Shown one piece after another: positions 1 through 13,600 of a DNA stretch of 64,000 nt. The first letter of the stretch is position 1. Each line of letters starts with the position of its first letter. The notes beneath the pieces were generated by a model. It was not told where the DNA came from. It worked only from the letters and a program-made list of their open reading frames with translations, and searched no databases. Origin of the DNA: Phorcus lineatus (lineage: Eukaryota > Mollusca > Gastropoda > Trochida > Trochidae); contig OV121091.1 in NCBI GenBank assembly GCA_921293015.1, positions 33,340,839 through 33,404,838 on the forward strand, read 5' to 3'. A program made the position numbers and the translations under genes.

Positions 1-1111
1 GGCCTAAGGCAATGTTTTTGAATGCCTGCCTTCATGAAATGTTAACTGTCAATTATTTTGTGTCAAGTTTTGCACACTTTGATCAAATTGGATATAAAGG
101 CCAGCATCAAAACCTCTAGAAACCCATGGGTTTCTTATCTTTGTCATCTTTGTTGTGATTGGTTGATTCCAGTTTTTATCAGTGTTTGAGTGATAGGGTA
201 GTAACATTTTTTCTTTGGTGCCTGGAAGAGCTCAGCAGGGTCAAAGGTCACAAAACTTTACTTTAACTTGTGGCTGGTAGTAGTTTATTCACTTTCAGTG
301 CATAATAATTATGAAGAAACCCATTAGTAATAAAACATTGAGTTCAATTTTGTGTGATAAGCCTATAGTAATATCAGAATATCAAGACTTATAGTTATAT
401 ATAGTTATGATAAACAAGATTAAATGAGATTAACCCTTACATGGAACTGCATTTGATAACATTTTGTTCAAAAAGTTCAAAATTAACATTATCTCTTAAG
501 AATTTTTGTATATATTTGACATGAATATTTTACTATTTTTGACAATAGTTATACAAAACTGTCTAGATCCATTTCCTTTCACAACATTATTTTTTTCAAC
601 CTTACTCAATAGTCCCTATAGGTATCCCAACAAGCATAGCTAAATATTTGTGGGGACATATGCGATGGGGAAGGTTTTGATTTCCTAGAAAGGCTTGGAA
701 GGGAGTGAAAATTTACACTCTGAATGGATCTTTTCCTCCACTAGCAGACTTGTTTGGTGTGGCAATGATAAGAATCTAGTCACATAACATTTATAGAGTA
801 AATTAAAATTTTGGAACAATAATGAAGTAAAAGCAGTCAAAGTACTGTTTTAGTTTTTAGTTTGGTTCCATTATGTTTAAGAAATTGCCTTTATTGAAGT
901 GTAAAGGACACATTGTGTAAATGTGATAATTTTCCGGTAAGCAGATTTTCATCTATTCCATTTTGAACACAGTTACCTTAATTTTTTCCCTTTAAAGTGT
1001 TGTTTTTCAAGGACAACTTGTCCACGCCAACGTGTATAAAAAGATAATGCCATGTAAATAACAATAATGATTTCTTTAGTGAAAATGTCCGGCAAACAAG
1101 TAGGTACTATT

Positions 1112-1124
1112 GTTGCTAGGCAAC
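1112..1124. promoter_or_regulatory. X-box-like palindrome, copy 1
   Basis: GTTGCTAGGCAAC is a near-perfect match to the RFX-factor X-box (GTTGCC..GGCAAC) with a one-base spacer. It lies inside the duplicated unit in a WAC intron. The match is seen; function is inferred. Confidence 0.35.
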
Positions 1125-1255
1125 TACTGAATTCTTGAGCTATAGACGAAGTAAACAAATCACTCTATAACAAGATTATACACCCTCTGATTTTTCGAGT
1201 GTGAATAATAATGATTTCTTTAATGAAAATGTCTGGCAAACAAGTAGATACTACA

Positions 1256-1268
1256 GTTGCTAGGCAAC
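1256..1268. promoter_or_regulatory. X-box-like palindrome, copy 2
   Basis: The same 13 bases recur exactly 144 bp after copy 1, although the surrounding duplicated unit has diverged. Confidence 0.35.
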
Positions 1269-1428
1269 TAGTGAATTCTCCAGCGATAGACAAAGTAAAC
1301 AGAGCACACTGTATAACAAGATTACACACCCTCTGATTTTCACAGCAGCCAATCAGAATGGGGCATTTTGTGCAGTTATGGTAGAATCATAATTAAATAT
1401 AAACAAAAGTCATGTTTGCAAGACTCAC

Positions 1429-1699
1429 CATGGACTGACATCAGAGATAGGACTCTCATGACCTCCTCCCCCTCCCCCTCCATTCTCGGGGTTGGGATGG
1501 TTGTGATGGTGTGAGGAGGTTGTTGAGGTGGCAGCACTAGAATGCAACACCTGTTGATGCTGATGCTGATGCTGCTGGGGATGATGCTGGTGGTGTTGAT
1601 GGTGTCCATGATGGTGCTTCTGGTGCAGCGAGTGCTGGTGCTGGTTGTGATGATGTTGGGGACTGCTGGAGTGTTGTTGGGGGTGATTGTTTTGTGCCC
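1429..1699 (-). CDS. WAC: WAC coding exon 10, His/Gln-rich tract
   Basis: Acceptor GGTCTTTTGCAG and donor GTGAGTCT. Encodes residues 381-470. About 25 His fall between residues 386 and 448, in runs of two or three mixed with Gln (for example [13 protein letters not shown]), followed by a run of seven Gly and then [10 protein letters not shown], which resembles the SPMSLTSDASSPRSYVSP block of vertebrate WAC. The strong codon bias (CAC/CAT/CAG) leaves other frames open; those are shadows. Ends in phase 2, and the next exon is outside the window. Confidence 0.87.
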
Positions 1700-4600
1700 C
1701 TGCAAAAGACCAAGCGGCTGCAATAGACGCTTCTTGTTAATGTCAGGGTATGATAGTGGAAAGGATGTATGAATACAACAGCGCCTACTAAAGTCAAGAA
1801 TCTACAGCAGTTTTTTTTATTCAAGCTTAAGTCAGAAAAGAATAGATTTCCCATAACCAGAAATAGGATATCTAACTACTGAGTTCACTATGAACTAGTC
1901 AAATATTATGAAAGAATAAGAACACAAAATAGATGAATTTAATCAACATGACAAAAGTAAGAATTTAGAATAAGACTTAGTAGGAAAATCATCTGAACAT
2001 TAAAATCAGTGTGATCATTGACAACTAAAAATTTAACAAAGACGACTTGAATGTTACAAAATAGGACAAATTACTTACAGTTTTGTTGGGTGCGTGCTAT
2101 GTGCATGTTGAGAGCTTCTTGGAGCTTCTGTAATGTCTGCAAGGCAGCTGTGACAAGAGAGACAAAACATTGCTTAGTGATAAGGGGGATATTCATAGAA
2201 CGGTCAGGTTAAGATAAACATGATCACTGCAAATTATGTATAAAAATGGCTCTTTCTATATTGTCAAAATCTTTTTTATCTGAGGTCAAAGGCCTTCTAG
2301 ATTTAAATTTTGAAAGGAGCTTGAAAGTATTTCCATCTCTATACTTTCAATAGAACATAGTGGATTCACACACACACACACACACATATTATTTGGACCT
2401 TATTTAGGGTTTATTTCCTTAACAACATGAAAACTCTCCAGACAAGTAAATATGGCCAAACAATCATGAATGATATTTGAATAAAAGCACCATACAACAT
2501 GATAAAATACAACATATAAAGAAGTGAGAATGTTATCAAGCTAAAACCCTACAATAGATTGTTTAATTGTTACCTGCAAGTTATCCAAGAAAATGAGGTG
2601 TTCGAAAAATATAAATACTTCATATCTTTTCAATATTTAAACACGTTTTTCAACTTGAAGAGTTTTAACACTTCTTTTATGCATACCTAATTCTGTGATA
2701 TGGATTATCTTTTTTAGTTACTTATCGTAAAATGTAACCTATGGTAAGTGTGCAAAAACATTAGGCACTCATGACATTAAAATTTAGAATATCAATATTT
2801 TCTTTTACCCTTAAATGGATATATACACTTGTATATGGCACCAACAACTTAAGCCCCTAAGAATAAATCCTAATCAGCTGATAATGATTAGATTAAACCA
2901 TGGGATCGGCATTAGTAAGTATCTGGGCATCATGAAATTAAGCAACTAACTTTAACAAAGTAAGCCTGTTGACAACATTTAAGTCCCAAAAATAACTCAT
3001 ATTGCAGGTCATTTGTGGGTTCTATGTTTCATAAAACTTGACCTCAACACAATGAGTTACAATCAATTTTAAGAGAGGAAAAGTGAAATCTTGAGTGGAA
3101 TGTATCCTTTTAGCTGTAACTTTTCATTGTCAATCTACATAGAACTTTGTACAAATGAATCATCCAGAATTGCGAACAAAAGAAAGTCAAACTTCAATCA
3201 TTTATATGATAATAATAGACAATGTGCCCTGTTTTAAAAATAGTGCTTAAACAAAAAAAACTGTCTCAATATGTTTTCCACCACTAACCTGTTGTACAAG
3301 ATGCAGAGGCTGACTTGTGTCCCTTTGAACCTGTTGGAGTGCTCCCTGGGGAAATCTCCATGTCGTCAGCGTGATTTGAATCTGCAAGAAAGAACCAATG
3401 GTTTAAGAGATTTAAAAAACATGTTCAAATGTCAGTAGTTTTTTTCCCAGGTGCATTAAATCTAATCAACAAATAAAACTACCAATAGGTAGGCCTTAAG
3501 GTACTAATTTGCCGTCCGAAGTAGGTGAAAAAGGGGTCTGTTTCTTCATTTCTATTGAAAGTTAAAACATGTTTGAAAATTGGAATTGATCCGAAAATAG
3601 CTTAAAATTTCCATACAGTTAAGGTAACCAGTCACCAAGAACAGTAAATTTAGCTCAAGTATCGAAATGATTATATCATTTCCCGATTACATTCTATTTT
3701 AAGCAAACAGGAGTTTTCTAAACTTGACAGATTATCACTATATTTTCTTATTTTAGATTACTCATTGCTGGATTGATTTGGTGGAATTATTCAAGCTGAA
3801 AACTTTTCTTTTTTTTTTATCGGATATCATGTCTGACAGTGATTTTAAAAACCAGACAGTCATATTTGACTAAGACCGGAATTTATCTGACAACAGAAAC
3901 ACTGTCATACACTTTCTGTCAGTGGCTTTCCTCATCCACGATGGTCTCAAAGCACTCGCATGTCTGACGTTAGTTTAGTGCAGACAAAACCTAGTCATTG
4001 TAAGAGAAATCACATCATCATGGGTTTTCTCTCTCATTTTTTTATGGTGGAGATTAAGTTTAAAAAAGTTTCACAGGAGTTACTTGCCCCTGGCTACTGA
4101 CACCGAAGGCTTTTGAAGAAGTCTTTTCAAAAGCAACCTGACATTAGGTCAGAACATGCAATAAATGGGGCTACTTTCAGGACCTTTTAAGAGAAAAAAG
4201 CCTCTTAAACTAAACATGCCGGTTTCAAAGTGAAAAATTATATTGCTTTGATCATGAAAAAATTGTCATGAGTACCAATCATTTGGGCATCTGCACATCC
4301 TAAACAGATGCTTCATGCAAAATATTAGGATAATCTAGTCAATTTTCATTTCAGATAGAGCGTTGACAAGCATAAACAATTTCAATGCCTCACTGCAGCC
4401 TTGTAAATATTGTGAAGGTCACCAAAACCAACTGAGTCTGACATATTCCCAATTATAAACTACCAGGTATGTGTAAGTGAACTTTTGCAGAGAATCCAAT
4501 AAATGGTTACTAGAATTGTAATATTGAAGCTTAACATGTAGGTTTCCATGCAGAAATGTCAAAGCCTCACTATGACCTTGGAAATATCATGAAGGCTACT

Positions 4601-7600
4601 CAAATCAACTGGGACCTGTCATGTTCCCAATAAGAAGCTATAAGAGAATCAAATAAACAGTTACTGAAATATCACAATGAAAGGCTTAGCATGCAGGTTT
4701 AAGATGAAAATATGTAAATCTTGCTGGGAACTAGAAGATAATGTGATTGTCACTCAAATCAACTGAGACAGCCTCTTTCTAAGTTTAAGTTGTAAAGACA
4801 ATCCAATAAATGGTTTTGCAATATCAGACTGAAGCTTAAACCTCATACGACTTATCGGGTCTATGGGTCCCCCAGCTGTAGGTTTTAACCTAGTAATGTA
4901 TAACTGAAGTGTTCAGATTGAACCAGTTTTTGTTTATTCTTCAATAACCATATGTACACAAGAAAGAAAGGTAAATTATTTTTGTATAATTTTATTATGT
5001 ACAAAACTCGCACACCTCTTGCCAACCAGGTGGGTGCTGTAAGACCACAGCATCGTCAGAAATCATAAATACTCCCTCATAATTTTTAAAACTATAAGAA
5101 ATATGTGCATGTGATGCACAGTGATGTCCCCTTTCAAAACTTTTAATCCAACCTAATCATCTTATTGCCATTTATACCAGAAAAATTCCATACCAAACAT
5201 ATAACAAGTTCAATGGTGCATAACGAAGAGTTTTATATATTTGTCAATTTCTTTATTGTAGGGAATGTGACATTTGTTACTTGCACAGTCATCAAATATT
5301 ATAATTAGCATCTACAGCCCTCAATATGCACTTCAAATTGTTTCAAATGAAACCAAGTAAAATGAAAAATTAAGAATAACCAAAGTAGCAAAAGGCACCA
5401 TCCAAGCACTAGATCTAACCACTTACCAGGTTTAGTAAATAATACTCATTAGATTTTTAGATATAGGTTGGAAAATTACCCTAACCCCATATACACAAAG
5501 TTCAAATTGTTTCCATGGAACCAGAAAAATATTTTAAAATTTGAGTAACCAAAGTGGCAAAAGGCACCACTCCATCTCTAGATCTAACCACATACTAAGT
5601 TTCGAAAAAAATATTGAATGGTTTTTTAGATATGGCCCAGAAACGAAAGCATCCCTCCTATATGCACCAAGTTCTTTCCATGGAAACCAGAAAAAATAAA
5701 TTCAGAATAACCAAAATAGCAAAAGGCACAGCTCCACTACTAGACCCAAACCACAAACCAAGTTTCGTAAAAAAATATTGAACATTTTTTTAGATATGGC
5801 CCGGAAACAGACCGTTCCCCCCATTTGCGCCAATTTCAAATTGTTTCAGTGGAAACCAGAAAACAAATAAATTCAAAATAACTAAAATAGCAAAAGGCAC
5901 CATGTTACCACTAGACCTAACCACATACCATGTTCCGTAAAAAAAAATATTGAATGGTTTTTGAGATATGGTCCGGAAACGAAGCATTTTGAAATTACGG
6001 AACCACGGAAACTGAAAACATTATGCAGTGTCCAATCTAGGACGCGCAATCGCTAATTCACGCTAAAAACAATCAAATCGCCCCTCATAAAAAAGTCAGT
6101 GAGCGATCTGTCGAGCACAGTTATTTTGACTCATATTTTATAAACAGAAACATAATCCCTGCAAAAAAGCTTTGTTTTTCCCAGAGTATTGTTGTGATGT
6201 TAAAAAACGTTTTTAAGGACTATAATTAACTTATAAACAATCGTAAAATCATCTCGCGGCGAGTAGTTACCGATGCATTTAATGTCTAAAAATAGCATCA
6301 GAATAAACACCATCCTTGATTGGCCCTCCTGTGAAGATCACGTAATCTAAGCCTATCATAATGCTTGATATAAACATCTACCAAATCGCTGTACTTTTTA
6401 TTTCTCGTGTTTTGATCTTAGCTTTCAAAGTTTAAGGACCGTAGGTTTCATTTGAAAATATGTTATAATAATTGGTTCTATCAATACTGTTCTCATCAAT
6501 GCTAACGTCAGTGATATTTTGTTTTGGTTCTTATTATGTTGATCATATTTATGGGACCGAATTGATTATTGAAGAATTCATATTCAGACTCAGTAGCGGG
6601 ATTTCTTTTAACAAAATATTTTCTGTGATTTCCGATAAATGTTTGCATGAATGTACTGTTTTCAACCTCGCCAACAAGTAATTATTTGTGTAGGTGAAGC
6701 GCTGACATGAATCGATTAACGGTTATTCACTTGTTACAAACTGATACCTTGTAAAACTCGTACATACAATCTGATGAAGTTACAGATACTGCATATTTCC
6801 AGTTTTCAAACGCAACTAATTAACTACCCCCTCACCCCTACTTTTTGAAAACCCCCTCTTTTTTTTTCACCAGGGGGCGACTAATCCCCCCTTGTTTTCC
6901 AAACCTGGAATTGACACTGATTATGTCTCCCGCAAAGCTTTGCGGGGGACATAATCAAAAGCCACAATTTGCACCCGCTGAACAAGGTTTCACAGTTTTA
7001 TATATTTTGCTCGTGGAGAACAAGATAAAATAGGTTTTTAGGGCATGCATTGGCCTCTGTTATTATGGTCAGATTTTTAGGGGTCACAGAGTCACCAAAT
7101 CTCTAGAATAGAATACTCATCAGCTAAGGAATCTGTACATTAAGTTTCAACCTCATGCTTCTGGAGAGGAATATGAAAATAGGTTTTTCGGGCGCTTGTG
7201 GCCCGTTATAGAGGTCACATGGTCACCAAATCAATGAATAAAAATCCCCATACATGACATAAATGGTTCTTAGAAAATGAGCTAGACATGCAGTTGTTTG
7301 AGCAAAAACAACTTCAAACCTATGCTGTGAACTTAAAATAATTAAGTCGATCATCAAATCAACTAGGACTGGTGTCCAAAAAAATAAGAGTTACTCTTTA
7401 ACTTTTTTGGCGGTGTTTTCTTTTTTACTATTTAATAAAAACATGAACAATACAAAGCTTCAAGCCTTAAAGCACAACACTGAACATGAATCCATGAATG
7501 ACCATTATGATGTTAGTAGCAATGTGATACAATTCACTCTCTACAACTACGACAACAAATGTTTGCCACTAACATGGCAATGTCCCCTGCCGTTAGGAGA

Positions 7601-10600
7601 TATTTGGTATAATTAATATTATTTATCTTTTGATATCAGAGTCTTCCTCCATTGTAGGCTGTCGTCAAATATGAAAACTCTAGGTGCTAAGCTTTAAAAA
7701 TATCGCGTTAAAAATGTATTACACAACGGTCAAAGTGTCGTAGTGACCTTGAAACTGAGATCAAGGTCACCAATGTCGACTGGCGTCTGAGTCTTCCACC
7801 ATTAAAGGCTGTCACCAAATATGAACACTCTAGGTGCTAAGCTTTATGAGATATTGCGGTAAAAGAATACGGACGTACGTAGAGACGTACGGACAGACGC
7901 CGCTGAATTCATAGTCCCCGGTTCCACGTTGTGGCGGGGGACAACTAAGCAGAGATGTCATGACTGTTTTGTCAAGGATTACTTCAGTAAATTCAAAAGT
8001 GACATAACTAAACATTACATATTTCATATTATTATCCATATGGTTGATGATAAGCGAGTTAATATTTTCGAAACGAGCACATGTGCACATATCACTTTTG
8101 GCGTATCTAATTGGTTAAAATATGACCTTGATCTCTGTGAACGAGACGAGGGACTACTTTCTCCATTCATATATTTGTACTATGTAGCATAAAATTCATT
8201 CACGTAGCGTAAACTTCATTCACTATTTTCAATCTCGATGAGACGAGTTTACAAGTCAGGAATCATAACAATAATAAACGCTTAAATTGCATAAATTGTC
8301 ACTAAATAAACCAACGTCAACAAATATTAACTTTGTATACGTTATTTTCCATTTTTCCTGCAAACTTTTGTTGTAATCAAAAGTCTACGTAGCACTAGCC
8401 GACAATATGGCGACGTTTTCGCTTGTCAACTCTTGTTGAAATAGACGGCAAAGCTTAAGGTAGGGTGATTGACATAATTCAGCCACGTGGAAGTTTTAAT
8501 GTGTTTGTGATTCGTAAGGAAGCAGTAACAATCGAACAAATTCCTCGTTATCGTTTGAGATTTTTACTCAACAGTCAACATCACTATCGAGTCAGGTGTC
8601 TGTGTGACTGAGTGCATGTCGCCCACATCGCCTCAACGGAGAATCTAACGTATGTTCCCTTGACAGATGACAATAAAACCTTCTAATATAATCACTAACG
8701 TTTCATCGATGATACCATATGAATATTCAAAGTTATTAAACATGTTAAGTTGAATTTCAACTCTGTCATTCATCTTCAGCTGAATAACTCATTCTAGCGG
8801 TCTTGCTTGAACGTCGATCAACACGATAAAATGGTTGCGTCACTACTATGGTAACTTTTATCTTTCCACAGCGATGTAACAGTTTCTTGTATAAGCAGTG
8901 TCGATTTATTACTTACATAACATAAACGAGTAAAGTAAATGGTCATATACTTCCGTTATTTTCCCAGTATGTTTCTCTCTATTAGACAAAGCTAGAGACT
9001 TAACTGTGCACTATTTGCTGTCACTGACCTCGCCGTAAAGTATCAGTGCGCAGTGACCTAGTTTCTACTTCATTTCGTATGCTAAATTCATCGTTTTCGG
9101 TGGAATTCTTACAAAACTTAAATGGATAATAAAGAAATTATTACACTCGCAAGTGTGTCATATGATATATACGAACCTCGTGTCAAAATGTTGTATTATC
9201 GGAGCGAGAACGAGGGTAATAGAACATTTGGACACGAGTTTCGTATATATCATATGACACACTTGGTTGTGTAATAATCTCTATATCTATAGTGTCAGTC
9301 ATTTCAGTTAGTCACATACAAAAGCTGCCATAACTATCGAGTATAACTCAGTATTCAAATGCTACATCTGATGCTAAATGTCTTTTCATTGTACTGGTTC
9401 TAAAAATGGGCAAAGAAAATAATTACTATGTGGAACAAATGTATCCTACAGAGCATGCTATTTAATGATATTTTAGTCATAACTATATGGTTTGAAATAT
9501 GTTAATTGTCATAATTTTCATGGCAGACAAATAAAACTAACAGTGGTGACATTTTTTCCATTGAAATTTCTGTTTCCCATAAAAGCAAAATTCAGTGAAA
9601 GGGAATGACAAGGTAGATATCACAGCTGGTGAGTCTGAAATGATGACATTGTCAAATCATAATATGAAAAATAATATTAATGCATCTTTTATCAAGTCAT
9701 TGAAACACATTGACCAATCAGGAAAGTTAATTGTACTATTTATTTGTATCTTATCATAAAGTTGACATCGCTTGAACTGTAATCAAGAAAGCTTATTTTT
9801 GTTTAGAAACAAGGCCATTTTAGGTGTGAGGTGAAGATGATTTCAAACATATCCATGCTGCTATAGGATTTACAGAACTGTAAGACATGCTCCAGTAATC
9901 TACAAGGATCTTTCATTCTTTCAAAACAGCAAGTGACATATTCATTACCCATTAAGATCTAATATTTCTACATGATTTATTCATTTTTTACCATTTAAAT
10001 TTATATCCAGTCTGAGATACAACCTCTGCTCAGTGTGAACATAAAAGAGCCATGGTCTTTGTAGCTGATCAGCTTTTGTTTTATTGATGTTCAAGACAAA
10101 GATATATACATAGAGTTCTCGATATGAATACATCACCAAAATTGTCCATCATCAGTGCATTAGACAAGATGACTTCAAAGAAAATTGGAAGAATGTCAAT
10201 AAATAGAGGTTATCATGCGAGTATGTTTTGGGATGGTAAATATCCTGCATTAGGAATAAACATTGTATTTTGCGAGCCTTGGCGAGCTAAATACATAGTG
10301 TTTATTCCTAATGCAGGATATTTACCATCCCAAAACATACGAGAATGATAACCTCTTTATCATACAATGTCATTCTGCATTCATTTTGCCAAAGAAGGTC
10401 TGCCGTCATTACTGGAGCTGTAAAAGTTATCTTCAAATGTGCGCATTGATATATGCAAATGAAAAGCGTAATGATATCATCGGTAAATTGACATTAAATT
10501 TATCCTACATTCTTTGCCATTGAGGCAACAGAGCTGTTGTGTTGGCATGATCTAAATACTCCAGTTGGTCTTAGAATTTGTTTCTAAATAAAAAAAGGTG

Positions 10601-13600
10601 TAAAAGTACGTGTAGATCTGAACCCGAAAGCTTCCGCCTTTGCATTCACACGTACTCAGGCGGCGAGCGTATCTCACTTAGAGCGAGAGTTCCTTCCCTT
10701 TTCCAAATGCAAATGGCAGCTTGTGTAAACGCAGCGTTACGGATAGATTAACTAATAAATACTTACGCTACTTAATTTTCAAAACCCAATAAATGACGAA
10801 AACATGAATGATACATCGAAGCTAAATATGAGGTCATTGAACATGTGATTCAATCTGCCTTTGGTTCCCGTGAGTAAAATATAACTCAGTTCATTCATTG
10901 AAATAGCTAGGCCTATATATTTCGGTTAATTTCAACCAGCGATGAAATTAAAATATTTTGCACTGCTTAATCATGAACTTCACGAAACAGCTGCACAAAG
11001 TCCGTTTTTCATTCTTCAACTTAATTTTGATGCATTATATGACGAATATTTGCTGAAGCCATCCGTGTGTGCAGGCATTCCAAATGATAAAGCGTGTGAC
11101 GTCATAGTAGTTTTCAGAAAAAGTTCCGGCACTTGACCTCTGTAATTTGCATCTGTATCCGCATATGACCCCAACGGATATCAAAAATATCCGTTGACTT
11201 TATTATGCCGAGAACACTATCCATTGTATGATAAAACCATATATCGATAGAATAAATATTATTCATCAAACTGATCCAAAATTATTTCTCATCGCAAAGA
11301 TTTATCAGGTTTCCACCTGCATGTCCCTCGTAACTGAGAGGTACAATGCTGTGTCCAGTCTTAACAAGCTCAGTTATACACAACAGCATTGCTGACAAGT
11401 TAGTTTCATGTTTATATTTGCTTATTAATCGTGCTACAGTGCTAAAATTTTAAATTTGTAATACTGAGTTTTTGAGATACTAACAAAAGAAGAAATGAGG
11501 GTGTATAGCCTGCCACGCACATATTTAAAGGAGGGGGTGGGAGGTGGGTTAACACCTAGTTTACAAATACGAGTTTTCCAGTCAGATTGTTACTATCAAA
11601 ATTTCAGCTTCTTGTCCCAATTGGTTCTGAAGAAGAGTATTTTTTTAATTAGGGAAAATGCCTGCCACGACCATATTTGAGGGGGGTCAGTCCCAAATCT
11701 ACAAATCTGCCTAGGTGCAAGGTATATCCCCAATCAAAAGGACGAGAAGTAAAAAATGTGAAAAGTTTACAGACAACACTCCACAGATGCCATAAGCCCA
11801 TCTGAACTTTCATCTGATGACATAAAAAGTCAAATCAATATGCTTGCTCTACGGCGCAAGAACATAATACATTTTGGAAAATGTGTGACCATGAAAATAA
11901 CACCACAATAACAATAAGAAATCCATTTGTCATATAACCTTCTATGGTAAGAGATGAATGTAAAAAGATGTCAACTCAATTTGATCACATTATGACAGGT
12001 ATGTACATAAAATGATACAGACAGTGCAGCAAAATACATTTATCGTCAGATAAAGTATCGCATCACACAATACTAAAAACATTGTTTTAATTCCAATTAT
12101 TATATATGAGGTATGATGCCCAGATTACATCCATCATTGACACTTGCTAGATGTGTATGTTTGTCTTGTATGAACTGGCTGAAGTCTCCATATAACTAGC
12201 AATGATTAACAACACAATTTCAATTAAGGAGTTCTCAGTTAACAATAAGAGAATGTTTTTGTTTCTTTTTCAAATGTTCATTTACCTCATCAACAACTAA
12301 CATTTATATCATCAAGGTCGTCCAGGCACATCAGCTATTTCAGACATTTTAGGCAATATGGGAATCTTATAAAAGTTATTTTTTCTTACTTTGGAGGGAC
12401 AAACTATCGGTCAAACTAATAGATTGATATTAAGTACTCACCATCATTCTTCTGCGGAGTTGTATGTCCTATTGATGAGCGGCTACTTTCGCTCTCGTGC
12501 CTCTGTCGACGGCGCATAGGATCCACAGAAGAGTAAGGATAATTGTTTTTTCTATGTTCAGAATATCCCTCTTTGTAAGATGAGTTCTCATTGGCAGACA
12601 TAGTCCTCTGTAGCAAGTTACTAGTCCTAATGGAGGCTGTGTTTGACACGTCTTTTGAGTACACAATTTTCGGTCTGTCAGTGGGCGAGAATTTCTCTGT
12701 GTGTTTGAGAGAAGAGTCCGAGTTGCTCCGAGGGTATTTCTCCGGTCTGTCACGTTCCCCAACTGAGGAATGTTTGGACCCATCATTGACTGGAACATAG
12801 TACAGTTAGCTTTGTCAATATATTATCCTAGCTGCGGAATCATAGTCTAGAGAGAAATGGTTTGATAGTTTTCAAGAAAAATAAGGACTTTATGTTTTTT
12901 CAAATTCTCAAGAACATAATCTCATTGAAATTATCAGAAACAATCTTATTTCTGGTAACTGTAGATTCATGATTCACTTTCTAATTGATTGAAATCTAGA
13001 TCTACTGCTAGCCAATTGATGAGCAATGTTGCTGCAAGTGAGAGGAGATTATCTGGAATTTGACTGAACAAGAAGTGTTTCATTTTACTGTAGTGGATTT
13101 AAAAGTAAAGAATGCCTACCTCTACTTGATGTTGAGGATGTGTAAGGCTTGTTTGAGTTCCTTCCATCCTTTGATCGGCTGTTATCAGGAGTTCTTGGAC
13201 TGAAAGAAGGAATTTACAAGTTGTACATGTACAAAAGGAATAAACAAAACAACTGGAGGATTTTCAGTATCAGTTAAACAGTAATTGACGGAAAAACCTT
13301 TCTGGGTAGGACAGGCTGTAGTAAATCTTAAGTTGAATGTGTATCAACATGATAAGCTTAAATGATCACACAAATTGTTGGCATGCAAACTAAGCACTAA
13401 CTAAGCATAAAATTAAAAATTCATCACCTTAAGGTCAATTCCAATTATTTTGAGTATGTTGAAAGTAAATAAAGTAGGTAACTACATTGAGTGCCCACCT
13501 GTCAATCCACTCCTTCGGTTTCTCCCATTGTGAGACTTCAGTCCTACAGTTGTAGTAGTAACGCTTCTTTGATGAACTGATGTGCTCTGACCAGTCTCCA

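Larger units (their letters stand above)
1063..1340. repeat. Direct duplication, two units of about 134 bp, period 144
   Basis: Copies at 1063-1195 and 1207-1340 both read aataatgatttcttt(a/t)gtgaa-like sequence through to accctctgatttt, with about 15-20% differences. Each contains one GTTGCTAGGCAAC palindrome. Confidence 0.85.
1..1428 (-). other. WAC intron 10, partial
   Basis: I see no exon here on either strand; the C-terminal coiled-coil exons must lie further left. Positions 1063-1340 hold a direct duplication, listed separately. A CCAAT-like 'agccaatcagaatggg' is at about 1347-1362. Confidence 0.6.
3382..12441 (-). other. WAC intron 7 (9 kb), repeat-rich
   Basis: The largest intron of the gene in the window. 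It contains decayed tandem arrays, a dispersed element with palindromic ends and two palindromic elements, listed separately. The rest is AT-rich sequence in which I see no exon. Skipped exons in the correct phase (1/1) could exist but none was recognised. Confidence 0.6.

Noticed and set aside
1376-1854. Minus-strand frames of 115 and 105 codons and a plus-strand frame at 1542-1772
   Set aside because: Shadows of the His/Gln-coding exon 10, whose CAC/CAG bias keeps other frames open; they do not fit the splice phases.
8402-8440. Gene start at atggcgacgttttcg
   Set aside because: The frame ends after ten codons without a donor; only a YY1-like word remains.
12469-12800. Alternative frames over WAC exon 7 on both strands
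   Set aside because: Exon 7 in the chosen frame fits acceptor, donor and phase; the others do not.
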